From positions 297,514 through 361,513 of the forward strand of contig NW_004451664.1 in NCBI RefSeq assembly GCF_000321225.1: a stretch of 64,000 bases of DNA, given 5' to 3'. Shown here piece by piece: positions 54,285 through 64,000 of this stretch (position 1 is the first letter of the stretch; the number at the start of each line of letters is the position of its first letter). The position numbers and the translations under genes were made by a program. The notes below the pieces were generated by a model that saw only the letters and a program-made list of their open reading frames with translations, ran no database searches and had not been told where the DNA came from. Source of the stretch: Odobenus rosmarus divergens. Taxonomy: Eukaryota; Chordata; Mammalia; Carnivora; Odobenidae.

Positions 54285-54990
54285 GCTGGAGTAGTCAGGG
54301 AAGACTTCCAGAGGCCATGACTTTAGAGCTGACACCTGAAGAAGGAAAAGGGACCAGCCAAGCTGCCATCTTGGAGAAAAAAGTTCAGGTAGAAGGAGAG
54401 GTTCAAAGACTCCATGAAATAAATAAGCTTTGTGTGTTGAGGAATACACAGAGAGCCCAAGTACGTGGAGCAAACTGAATCAAGGAAAGGGATGGTAGAA
54501 GTTGATGTCAGAAAGATAGAAGTCATTTAGTTTCTGCAAGATCTTATAGGCAAGTGAGGAATTAGAGTTGTATACCATTTCTAGTGAGAAGCAACTGCAG
54601 AGTGTTAAGCAGAGATGGACTATGATACTATAAAAGATCACTGAGAGGATAATACATCACAGGGAGCAAGAGTTGGAGTAAGGGGCCCTGTGAGAGACTG
54701 TTCCAACAGTTCCAGACAAGAGATCAGAGTTTCAGCAGCGGAGAGGTTGGGAAGTCATCAGATTGAGGGTATACATTGGAGGCTGTACTGAGCTGATCTG
54801 TGGATGATTGGAAGTGGGTTTGAGAGAAAGAGAGGACTCAGGATGTCTGTAATTTTTTTGTCCTCAGGATGGGTAGATGGTATTTACCGGATAATGACTG
54901 AGGTATCATCAATTTGAGGGACATATTAAGATAATGTTTTTACATAGAATATTCTCCAAACACATTTTTAGGAAGAATAAGGATGGTTGA
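54285..54990 (+). repeat. Ancient mammalian interspersed repeat (same family as 23.5-24.7 kb)
   Basis: TCAGGGAAGACTTCCAGAGG, TTAGAGCTGACACCTGAAGA, AAGTACGTGGAGCAAACTGA, TTCTGCAAGATCTTATAGGC, GATCACTGAGAGGATAATAC and GAGAGAAAGAGAGGACTCAG follow the order of this old family. Open frames are fortuitous. Confidence 0.5.
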
Positions 54991-56290
54991 GAATTTAGGC
55001 TGTTTGATTTGTGGACACTCAGTGAATATTTTTCACTGTGACAAAAAAAAAAAATGATAAAACTTAATGTGAAATTTGGCTACTATTTTAAACAATAAAT
55101 AAATAAATAAATGTCCCCAGAGTCATAATTAATGGTAAAGTCTACCTCATTATACCATTCAAGAAACAACTTATATCAGAAAAGAAATGATAAGTGGTTG
55201 TGAGATTTCTTCTTAGGATCATTTGGTTAGGCTTCAAAAAATAAAAAAAAAAGAAAAGCAATAATTAAAAGCATGTCTGATGGATCAGTTTATCACACCT
55301 TTACTCACCTGGTAAGTAAGAAGTCACATCTTGTAAAATCTGCATTGTTCATGTGAATGGAATGCTATAAGGAGACCAACCCTTCTCCACACCCTGAACT
55401 CTTTCCTTTCTACTTTAAAGTGAAATATATAAAAAGTAAATTTGACTGTTCGTAAGAAGATACTGGCCATAACATTAGAATCTGAAAGCAGTTATTAAAA
55501 ATCCTCTGATTTTGCTGCATCCTATTTACAATTTGTGTGTGAGAGTGTGTTTGTATTTTTATATAAAGGCCTTTTCTTGTGTTCCAATAATGGCTCCTAT
55601 TATTTTTATTAGCACAGGATAGGGTTTTTAACTTCTTTATTGAACATGAGTATCAACACATATGATGTGGATTAACAACCAACCAAAAATATCAGAATTT
55701 TAAGTCTGTTCTAAAATCAATAAAAGCCCTTTTGCTGAATTTACTTATTAAGAATATTTCCATTAGTGTTCAAGTTTTGCTCCTGGTTTTTTGCCAGAGA
55801 ATTGAAGAGCTATTACTCACATTCACTCCCCTTATCTAAGTGATTGTTTTTTCTTTCCTCTTGCCTTGAAAACTTACATATTTAATTTCTACTGTATTTA
55901 TTTTTCCTTTTTAATACTTTGCTTTTAAATATTGTTCATATATATATTTTTACCTATTTTCAAGCCTCCTCAAATCTTCTCCAGAAAAGTATTTGGGGCA
56001 GAGGAGGGGAGGAAGGAAAAGACTTCCTTCATGGTAGACGTGTATATAAAAAAATGCCACTTTGATACGCTTGCTTTCTCTTTTATGACTCAGATATTGA
56101 GAACTCCATCTGATGATCTGCACCCTTAGAGTTCATGTCATTTCTTCAGGACTGAGTGTGGGCAGAGCATCAGGTTATGTATGAGCAGCAAATTGCTCTT
56201 CATTCAAGATTTATACCCAATGATTCATTCCATCATTTCTTTTATTTATTTACATGCTGAATATGTCTAATGCCTTCCCTTTCATATTCC
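54991..56290. other. AT-rich single-copy DNA
   Basis: Low-complexity AAAT units at 55093-55112 and an A-run near 55240; no gene or repeat family recognised. Confidence 0.4.
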
Positions 56291-56299
56291 TAACTCCTA

Positions 56300-56450
56300 T
56301 GAATTATTTCTCTGATCTTCACTATTATAAAGGAAACTGGGACGAATAGAGTAAGTGATACTCATATGGATGAGGAGGCTGAGAGGCATAAGTGACACTA
56401 AGAAGCTAACCTAAGGCTATTGAGAGAAATGGACCAACAATTTCTGTTTC
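56300..56450 (-). repeat. MIR fragment, diverged
   Basis: GATGAGGAGGCTGAGAGGCA, TAAGTGACACTAAGAAGCTA and ACCTAAGGCTATTGAGAGAA resemble the antisense MIR core. Confidence 0.5.
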
Positions 56451-56589
56451 TGAAATCAGTAATGTTCAATAGAGTCACTTATTATCTCTATGCCTTCTAT
56501 TCTCTTATGCTTGAAATTAAGATAAAGTGAATAATTATCAAAATAAAATATTTGGGAATTTGTTCAATTTGATTGCCATTTATCTTTTG

Positions 56590-57030
56590 ACATTTAAAGT
56601 GTCAGTGATGCTGAGTGGCAGACCCTGGGGTTGTCCCTTCACATCTTCTGCAGTAATAGTAAAGATTACATTTCCAGCTTCCCACATGGATCAAGTGGCA
56701 ATGTGACTAAGTTCTGGTCAATGAGATGTAAACAGGTGTAGTGTGTACATCGTCTAGGTCCTGCTTTAAGGAGATGGGGCATGTTGTCCCCTTCTTCTTT
56801 ACACCTTCCTGCTGAAGGAGATATGGATCTAGTAGTGAGCCATTTTGGACCTAGTGGATATAGTCAACTCCCTAGGAATGGCAAAGTATCATGAGAGAAA
56901 AGGGTGTGAGCTTCTCATGACTTTATGGAACAGAGCCATAAAGTAACTCAGACTCATAAGAGGGATAAATAATCCATCCTGTGTCTTTGTCACATACAGA
57001 TCAGTCTATATTCTAACTGAGACAGCCTAT
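56590..57030 (+). mobile_element. Old LTR-type repeat (MaLR/ERVL-like)
   Basis: CTTCCCACATGGATCAAGTG, GCAATGTGACTAAGTTCTGG, TCAATGAGATGTAAACAGGT, CCTTCTTCTTTACACCTTCC and GTGAGCCATTTTGGACC follow the order of a common old LTR-like repeat (GGCCATGTGACCCAGTTCTGG, CCAATGAGATGTAAGCGG). Confidence 0.55.
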
Positions 57031-57095
57031 ATAAATATAATAGCAATATAATATATGTTATAATGTACATAATATAACATATATAATATAATCCC
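57025..57095. repeat. (TA)n-rich low-complexity tract
   Basis: ATATAATATATGTTATAATG and similar; AT-only over most of its length. Confidence 0.85.
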
Positions 57096-57347
57096 GAGAA
57101 ACAGTATGAAATTCAAATTAACTTTTGAAATCATGTTAAAAATAGCTATAAAATGCTGAATTCAGTCTTATCTATTATTGTGAATAGTCCCAACTTAAGA
57201 TATATTGATTTTGTTACACATAGGAGATGCATTTCTATTTAGATGAGCAAGAAATGTCTTATCTTAGCTATATTTATTGGCAGGTTTACATTGTGTATTA
57301 TAGAATTAGCAATGTATTGAAATCAATGCACGAAAAAAAATAATCTA

Positions 57348-57543
57348 GGGGTGCTTGTGTGGCTCAGTCATTGGCCGTCTGCCTTCGGCTCAGGTCATGA
57401 TCCCAGGCTTCTGGGATCGAGCCCCGCATCGGGCTCCCTGCTCCGCGGGAAGCCTGCTTCTCCCTCTCCCACTCCCCCTGCTTGTGTTCCCTCTCTCACT
57501 ATGTCTCTCCCTGTCAAATAAATAAATAAAGTCTTAAAAAAAA
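57348..57543 (+). mobile_element. CAN-SINE (SINEC), full length
   Basis: Sense copy with variant head GGGGTGCTTGTGTGGCTCAG and CpG-rich body. The flanks GAAAAAAAATAATCTA (57332-57347) and GAAAAAAATAATCTA (57544-57558) are a target-site duplication. Confidence 0.96.
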
Positions 57544-57559
57544 GAAAAAAATAATCTAT

Positions 57560-58575
57560 GTAATAGCACTTACATGAAAATCACATATTCAATATTAGAA
57601 ATCAGAAGTGTTTTTGAAACTGGTTTTTTAGTGTCTTATAAAGTTCCTCACATTTTGGAGGATGAGATATAGTGAACATTCAATCCAGGCCTTCTTAAAT
57701 CTCTTAATTTAGGGCTATAATTTCTATATAAAACACAGAATCTAGAATAGCCAAAAATATTAAGTAGTCTTTTTATGTTTATTTATCATTTATTAAATTA
57801 TTTATTCTTTATTCTTTAATGATAATAAATGTATACATGAGGATAGAGGGGAAACCTTAAAGCCAAGAGATGCTGAATGAAGCATTGGGCTTACTTCCTA
57901 GTTAGTAACTCATTCTCAATGTATATCAGAGTAATCAAATTTGTGCCACAGAGCAATCACAAATTGCTTCACATCAATGACATCAGAGATTTCTTCAGAA
58001 TTAAAGTGCCAAAGATCTGCTCTATGGCATTTTATGGTTTGTTCTGTTTGATTCTGTGGGGAGCAATTTATGGCAGATGTTCCCTAAAGACACCGTTAGT
58101 GATTACGCAGGAACCACCCTGGGCCAGAATCAGCTCTGCTAATACAGTAAAAGAAAACCATGATAGTAGCTGGTGACAAGCAGTGGGCCCATCCAATAGC
58201 GACTTGAATTTCTTGGTTTGTTAGTCACAACTTTTCCAGGTGTTGCTTGGGAAGTATTAAGTGCTAAGAGGCTTAACACATAAAACCGAAAGGCTCTGGG
58301 TAAACATTGTGCTTACAAATAAAACATCTTAGGTAACTCTGGGAACATCCTAGCTAGTTTTTAGCTGCTAATTTGACTTCTTAGATGGTAACCAGAATAT
58401 TACAGTTGATAAGGATATTGAGACCTCCATCGGGTGATATGCACCCTCACAAAAACTGCAGAACCAACCACAAAAACTGGAGAAACTTAAACCAAGTACT
58501 GTTACATGTTAGCTGAAGGGCCCCAAGCCGAATTTTGTGTGAAAGAAGTCTTTCTAGGGAGATTGGCATAGGTTT
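57560..58575. other. Single-copy DNA, candidate conserved part at 57.86-58.32 kb
   Basis: No transposon recognised. The part 57860-58320 is less AT-rich (ATTAAAGTGCCAAAGATCTG; CACCGTTAGTGATTACGCAG). A 99-codon plus-strand frame at 57877-58176 has no recognisable family features. Confidence 0.3.
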
Positions 58576-58579
58576 ACTA

Positions 58580-58805
58580 ATGTAGCTATTGTTTATTGAG
58601 TACTTACCAAGGTTCAAAAATGTGCTAAATACTTTCTATGGATTATTTCATTGAATCATTAGAGTAATCCTATGAAGTAGTTACTATTATTGATTTAAAA
58701 AGGAGACCAATTTAGAGAGTTTAAGTACATTGCCCCAAACCACATAATTAGTAATTGTACTAGGATACATACCCAGCTTTGTCTGATGTCAAGGTTTATA
58801 TTCTT
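58580..58805 (-). repeat. MIR, near full length
   Basis: Antisense MIR: GTTTATTGAGTACTTACCAA, TGTGCTAAATACTTTCTATG, AGTAATCCTATGAAGTAGTT, TTAAGTACATTGCCCCAAAC and CACATAATTAGTAATTG. Confidence 0.8.
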
Positions 58806-58881
58806 AATATGAAGTTATCAATCTATTTATTAACAGAACAAATAACCATATTCCATTTATTATAAGAAATTGAATCAATGT

Positions 58882-59073
58882 GGGATGCCTGGGTGGCTCA
58901 GTCATCTAAGCGTCTGTCTTTGGCTCAGGTCATGATCCCAGGGTTCTGGGATCCAGCCCCACATTGGGCTCCCTGCTCAGCGGGAGGCCTACATCTCCCT
59001 CTGCCTGCCACTCCCCCTGCTCGTGCTCTCTCTTTCTCTGACAATAAATAAATAAAATCTTAAAAAAACCCGG
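58882..59073 (+). mobile_element. CAN-SINE (SINEC), 14-bp target-site duplication
   Basis: Sense head GGGATGCCTGGGTGGCTCAG. AATTGAATCAATGT is at 58868-58881 and 59074-59087, exact. Confidence 0.97.
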
Positions 59074-59214
59074 AATTGAATCAATGTAATATACATATTT
59101 AAGACAGAGAAGATCAATGTCTTGTATAGCAAAGAATTTTCCAAATAAGTAGTTGAATCCATTTTACATATATAGCCCCACTTAGAATCTCTTTTTTTCA
59201 AAGGCTCTACTCTT

Positions 59215-59460
59215 GTTATGGAGGCTTTCAGCAAAATGCACTTGGTCTTCCAAGCACATTGCTCAGTATCCCGGTATGCTTTGCTGTTCCCATGGAGATA
59301 TTTGGACGCTCATTTTAGTCTTGCTTTTAGCAGCAGAGGACCCTCTAGAGCTTTGGACAGCTTTGTGATGTTACTGAGTGACTGCAGGTGTCTAAGAGAA
59401 GATAATGCAATTAGATTCATCGTATCTCTAATTAGATCAACATATAAATGATCAGAAACA
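59215..59460. other. Repeat-free block with homeodomain/GATA-type cores, candidate conserved element
   Basis: AGAGAAGATAATGCAATTAG and CGTATCTCTAATTAGATCAA contain ATTA/TAATTA and GATA cores. Neighbouring GATATTTGGACGCTCATTTT retains a CpG. No repeat family is seen, and the opposing open frames here carry no domains. Confidence 0.25.
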
Positions 59461-60265
59461 AAATCCGTATTTGAGAAATAGAAATTGGAGTTGAAATAGT
59501 ATCTATGTAAGTTGAAATAATGTAGCCAAATCAATGTTTAAGATAGGATTTTTTTGTGGGATTGAAAGGTTTAGCAAAGAAACAGAGTTGGAGGGAAAAA
59601 AGAGGAATCTTCACTTTACGGGATATTATGGCACATGCAAATTATTTTGTAAGACATTGGATGAAAGAGATTTGACATTTTGAATTTCTGAGGAAACCCC
59701 CATCAACAACAAACCAGGTAAAACACAATCAAATGGTGTTAAAATATTATTGTGTTGTTTCTCCCAATCATTTCTAACAAATCCAAATGTATTTACATAC
59801 TGAATTCTAACACTTTTCATTTAAAAGGAATAGTGTGAAAATTTTTAGGATCGATTGCACAAGAAAGTTTAAAGGGAACTAAAATAATAGGGATGAAATT
59901 AATTGAGCTTCACTAAAGAAAAATCTTACAAAATTAAAAGTTTATACCCAATTACTAAAACTATTTCATCTCTTTATTTTATAACATTAGAATGTAAAGG
60001 TTTCAGTTTCTATCCATGACACATTTATTTTAAGCATCATTTAGTACTTGATGGTTTCAGAACAACAAAAGAATTGGACGTTTCTGAGTTTATTATAACG
60101 ACGTGTGGGGGGGTCTGCATTTATTCTCATTCTGTTACTGGAGAGAATATGTTCCTAGTGAATTGAGACTTTTCTATCCCCTCCCACCTTGTCTCTATGG
60201 AAGCTAACCAACAATTACACTTTAGGGAATCATAGTTCTTCAAACTTGGACATTGTCTGTGGTGA
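59461..60265. other. AT-rich single-copy DNA, nothing recognised
   Basis: No repeat or gene recognised. Confidence 0.4.
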
Positions 60266-60280
60266 GCTTCCAAATACTAA

Positions 60281-60372
60281 CAAAAGAAAAGAAAAGAAAA
60301 GAAAACAAACACACACACACACAATAAAACTCAAAACAAAAATCTCTACCCAAAACAAAACAAAACACAAAC
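60281..60372 (+). repeat. (AAAAG)n, (CA)n and (AAAAC)n cluster
   Basis: Three adjoining simple repeats: AAAAGAAAAGAAAAG, then ACACACACACACAC, then CAAAACAAAACAAAAC separated by short nonrepetitive bases. Confidence 0.92.
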
Positions 60373-62330
60373 CAAAACCTAGAGAATTGCATTAGAAGCA
60401 AGGCACATTGTTATTATCTCATTCACTGACAACACATTTTATCAAAATTCCGTGTCATATTGGGTACCTCTAGATGGGAACAACAGATGATTTCCGCTGA
60501 ATGTAGGTAAACTGATGCTCAAAAATCTGATTTTTTTGCCCCTACAGTCTCTTACTAAGTAGAATAAAAAATAAATCAGTTTCACTGACCAACTGCTAGA
60601 AGGTCTGCCCTTGTTAAGCGAGGCTGCCTCCATAGAAATGAAGCTGTTCCATGTGGTAGTCATCGCTTTAGAAATCAAACACCAGGAAGCTGAGGTAGAG
60701 GGAGGCTATGGCTTACAATTTCACTCCAGCTAAAAGTAGATAAAAGAGACAAGTGATCTGGTATTTACTTTTACTTTCCATCTAGCAATCACTAAATTCA
60801 TGATTTCACATTCCCAGAGTGTTTAGCTATCTCTATTCTGACGCTTGCTAATTATTTTTTTAAAAACCTTCTATGTGGGTCTGTAAGAAAATTCTCCATG
60901 ATTACATTATATCAAAAACTTGGCCTAGCTAAATGCATTGTTACGTGGTGTGAAAAGGAATAATCTGCTTAGCTATAAAATTCCTTCCTGTATGATACAT
61001 GTATTACTTCATAGATCGAAAGACATTTTTCTGGTTTGCAAACAGAAGACAAACTGTCCTGTAAAACATTTGTCTACATTAAGAGTCATAGTTTTTTCTG
61101 GCATCTAAATCTAATTGAATGATGTCCACTAACTGCAGCTACTTAAAAATCTGGAATAACAGCTTCCCTGATTTCAAAGTGTTGCTTAGGAGCTTTATGC
61201 AAGCACCCAGTGCAATATTGTTAAGACTTAATTTAGTATTCAGTTCTGGATTCTGATCTTGGAACTTCTACTTACATGGAAAATGTTTGTTATACACACA
61301 GACATATACGTGAAAAAATATAGAAATATATCAAAATAGAATTCCCCAATTTTTTATTATTTATTTTTAAAAACCGTATATATTTAGATTACACAACTTG
61401 ATGTTTTAGAACCCTGAATGTTACTTTTTACTTATCAGCCAAAGCCTTATCATTGGGGATCATTTATTTAAGAAGGTTTTTGATACTAATCCATTCATCC
61501 CTTCATTTATTTTTAAAGTGTTTATAGATCACCTTATAGGTGAACAAGCAGTTTGAAATTCAGAGTTCTTTTACATTGTTTTTTAACAAATGTGTGAGAT
61601 TCTTATAATTAATTAATCTAGATGTGGAAATGAATTCAGTTATAATCATGTTAATGAACGTCAAGACTGGGTTCACATTGAGATGGAGTCATGTTGGAGA
61701 AAATATCCAGCAATGGTGGCATGCAAATTGGAAACCTAGAACTCACCTTAGCCTCCTAACCCTGCCAGTATTTGTTCAGGGAGCCAGCAGAAATGAATGT
61801 GTGCTGATGTTATGGCCAGTGGGTAGGCTCATATGGAGAGATTCAGAGGATCTCACCTGAGTATACATCAGTGTATAATTACTTGACACATGCAAGTAAT
61901 TCATCCATTTGAATAAACTGATAGGAAACTGTTGACTCAGCCAAAATGGTGGAATCAGATGTGTGGTCAGCAAAATCTGAACAACTTGGCAGAGATTTAT
62001 GTTTCAAAGGACGTTATAGACTTCACAGTCATTTAAACTGCTACATTTTATATAGAAATGGCAGTGGGAAGGAGAATAAAGAAAAAAGAAGTAGATGAAA
62101 CATCTTCTACAGGATGTGGAAAAAGAACAGATGTTGATGAATACCATTGGTTTCATTTTCTGGAAATTAAGGAGAAAGAATCTTCTAGTCATTACGGCTC
62201 CACTCTGAATTCTTCCTGTTTGAAATTTTAATACATCTCGGATATGTATTACACTTGGCAATTAATAATATATTGCTTTGTTACAACCTTTCAGTAGTTC
62301 TCATAATTCACTATTTAACTTTTGTGTTGT
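60373..62330. other. 2 kb of repeat-poor AT-rich single-copy DNA
   Basis: No transposon, RNA gene or exon recognised. Overlapping open frames at 61.6-62.0 kb and 62.0-62.3 kb have no recognisable features. Confidence 0.4.
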
Positions 62331-62810
62331 TATTTGCATATATATAAAATATATATTTGATCATTGGTATTGACTTTGCCTCTTTAATTGGATTACAAAT
62401 TTTTCTACTTACACGGCTCTGCCCCAAAATTTCATTCCTTGCAGCATTTCCAACTGCCTTCACAGCAGAGGAATTCAGTTAAGTACTTTTTAGTTTATGA
62501 TTTGTTGCTTTATATAAGCTTAAGAGTTTAAAATATATTTGTCAAGTTTCAGATACAATGTATTACTGAAACTAGCATGTTTCATACATGCTTGAGATTA
62601 TCTGTGTAAGGAACACATACAAGACAAGGTGCTTGAGATTTTTATGTATTAGGAAAACAACTTAATTTTTAGTTAAAATTAAAATTCCACTTAAGTTTAT
62701 TAATAGATATTTAGGAAACAGGATGGATATAATATGGTTAAAAAATAGAAACATAAGAAAAAGATTTGGGCCACTAAATGGTAAATATGATTTACAGAAT
62801 CATTATTTTT

Positions 62811-63010
62811 TTTTAAGATTTTCTATTTACTCATTTGAGAGAGACAGAGTGGGAGAGAGAGAGAGCATGAGCAAAGGGAGGGGCAGAAGGAGAGGGAGAA
62901 GCAGACTCCCTGCTGAGCAGGGAACCCATGTGGGGCTCTATCCCAGGACCCTGGGGTCATGACCTGAGCCGAAGGCAGATGCTTAACTGAATGAGCCACC
63001 CAGGTGACCC
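62811..63010 (-). mobile_element. CAN-SINE (SINEC), full length
   Basis: Antisense SINEC ending GAGCCACCCAGGTGACCC. The flanks ATTTACAGAATCATTATTTT and ATTTATGGAATTATTTTT look like a decayed target-site duplication. Confidence 0.94.
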
Positions 63011-63323
63011 AATTTATGGAATTATTTTTGGTTTGTGTGAAATTTTTGTTAGAAGTGTAGAGACTACTTACTGTTTCATTTGGACAACTGTATCTTAATA
63101 TCAATGAATTTGTGACAGATTCATAATAATTTCACACATTTGTTAAAAACAATGTAAAGGGACTCTCTGAATTTCAAAATTGCTTGCTCACAGAGAGGCG
63201 GTCTATAAACACTTTAAAAATAAATGAAAGAATGAATGGATCAGTATCAAAAACCTTCTTGAATAAATGATTCCCAATTATAAGGTTTTGGCTACTAAGT
63301 GAAAGCAACAACTCATTTACCTC

Positions 63324-63528
63324 GGGTGCCTGGGTGGCTCAGTTGGTTAAGTGACTGCTTTCGGCTCAGGTCATGATCCTGGAGTCCCGGGATCGAGTCC
63401 CACGTCGGGCTCCCTGCTCGTCAGGGATTCTGCTTCTCCCTCTGACCCTCTTCCCTCTCGTGCTCTCTATCTCTCATTCTCTCTCTCTCAAATAAATAAA
63501 TAAAATCTTTAAAAAAAAAACAAAAACG
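63324..63528 (+). mobile_element. CAN-SINE (SINEC), full length
   Basis: Sense head GGGTGCCTGGGTGGCTCAGT of the GTTGGTTAAGTGACTGC subtype, close to the copy at 47062-47249. TTTACCTC is at 63316-63323 and 63529-63536. Confidence 0.95.
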
Positions 63529-63675
63529 TTTACCTCAGTGGAAATTAGAAAGAAAAACATCTCTTACATTCATTCATTTTATATGGCATTTGATAATTAA
63601 AATAGGATATGAGTTTTACAATCATGTATGGTGAAAATGGAAATTTTTTGAGTATATAAACTATATACATACATA

Positions 63676-63708
63676 TTGTTTGTGTGTGTGTGTGTGTTTG
63701 TGTTGAAT
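63676..63708 (+). repeat. (TG)n microsatellite
   Basis: TGTGTGTGTGTGTGTG with one T interruption. Confidence 0.95.
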
Positions 63709-63804
63709 CAGGTATATATCTCAAATTCTAGTGATATCAGACTTTTCACTGTTTCCTAAACAAACCGTTCATTTTCATGGCTTCAAGTGTCTGATCATGG
63801 TTTT

Positions 63805-63925
63805 CCTTCAGCCCTGGATATTTTCGCCAGTTGTCCATCTGGAAAGCTCTCATTTCTCCTCAAAGTCCAGCTCAAATATAGTTTCCTTTCTGAAGATTTT
63901 TCTCACCCCCAACAGAGAATTAATG
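63805..63925 (+). repeat. L2 LINE 3'-region fragment
   Basis: CTCAAAGTCCAGCTCAAATA, TAGTTTCCTTTCTGAAGATT and TTTCTCACCCCCAACAGAGA correspond to the L2 phrase CAAGACCCAGCTCAAATGTC...CTGTGAAGCCTTCCCTGACC. Confidence 0.6.
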
Positions 63926-64000
63926 CTTTCTTTGGGCATATTCCCATATCAAAATTTAAAAGTATCTGATAAAATACTTTTCACTTTGTATTACAGTTTT

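Noticed and set aside
57877..58176. 99-codon open frame as a gene
   Set aside because: No recognisable motif, no codon-level evidence, and no neighbouring exon signals.

Overview
The window is mammalian nuclear DNA from a carnivoran. It reads as a gene-poor, AT-rich stretch (intergenic, or inside a very large intron) made of interspersed repeats set in single-copy sequence. The best organism marker is 23 near-complete and one truncated tRNA-Lys-derived CAN-SINE (SINEC) copies, with heads of the type GGGGCGCCTGGGTGGCTCAG and (AAAT)n/poly(A) tails. Neither the dog-specific nor the cat-specific SINE head appears. I infer an arctoid caniform such as a bear, pinniped or mustelid; the exact species cannot be read from this window.

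I found no convincing protein-coding exon, rRNA, functional tRNA, CRISPR array, operon or prokaryotic feature. All open frames are about 108 codons or shorter, which is chance level for 64 kb. The few with recognisable content are decayed L1 ORF2 pieces or frames running through SINEs.

Layout. 1-220: antisense 5' end of a carnivore L1 running off the left edge. 220-5500: SINEs, MIR/L2 relics and a CpG-retaining single-copy block (3.0-3.8 kb). 5.5-11.2 kb: MaLR-type LTRs, L2, SINEs and microsatellites. 12.4-14.6 kb: two loci sharing a 47-bp inverted repeat with one mismatch, the second sitting in a knot of small direct and inverted duplications. 14.6-18.2 kb: old L1M sequence, one element split by a younger carnivore L1. 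18-26 kb: mostly single-copy DNA plus a probable ERV1-type LTR, an unnamed ancient repeat and a MaLR LTR. 26.9-29.2 kb: an antisense L1M whose 3' end is joined directly to its own 5' UTR. 29-36 kb: mostly single-copy. 36-42 kb: L1 fragments, MaLR LTRs, SINEs and an ancient LINE. 42-50 kb: an old repeat, L2, a CpG-retaining block, two SINEs at one target site, and L1 insertions. 50-64 kb: largely single-copy with MIR, L2 and LTR relics and late SINE insertions.

Many SINE and L1 copies still have recognisable target-site duplications, which fix their boundaries, orientation and nesting order. Repeat names come from recognising consensus sequences by eye; subfamilies were not computed. The most interesting items are the 1.9-kb-spaced inverted repeat with template-switch-like scars, the internally deleted L1M, the twin SINE insertion at one site, and several candidate conserved noncoding blocks.
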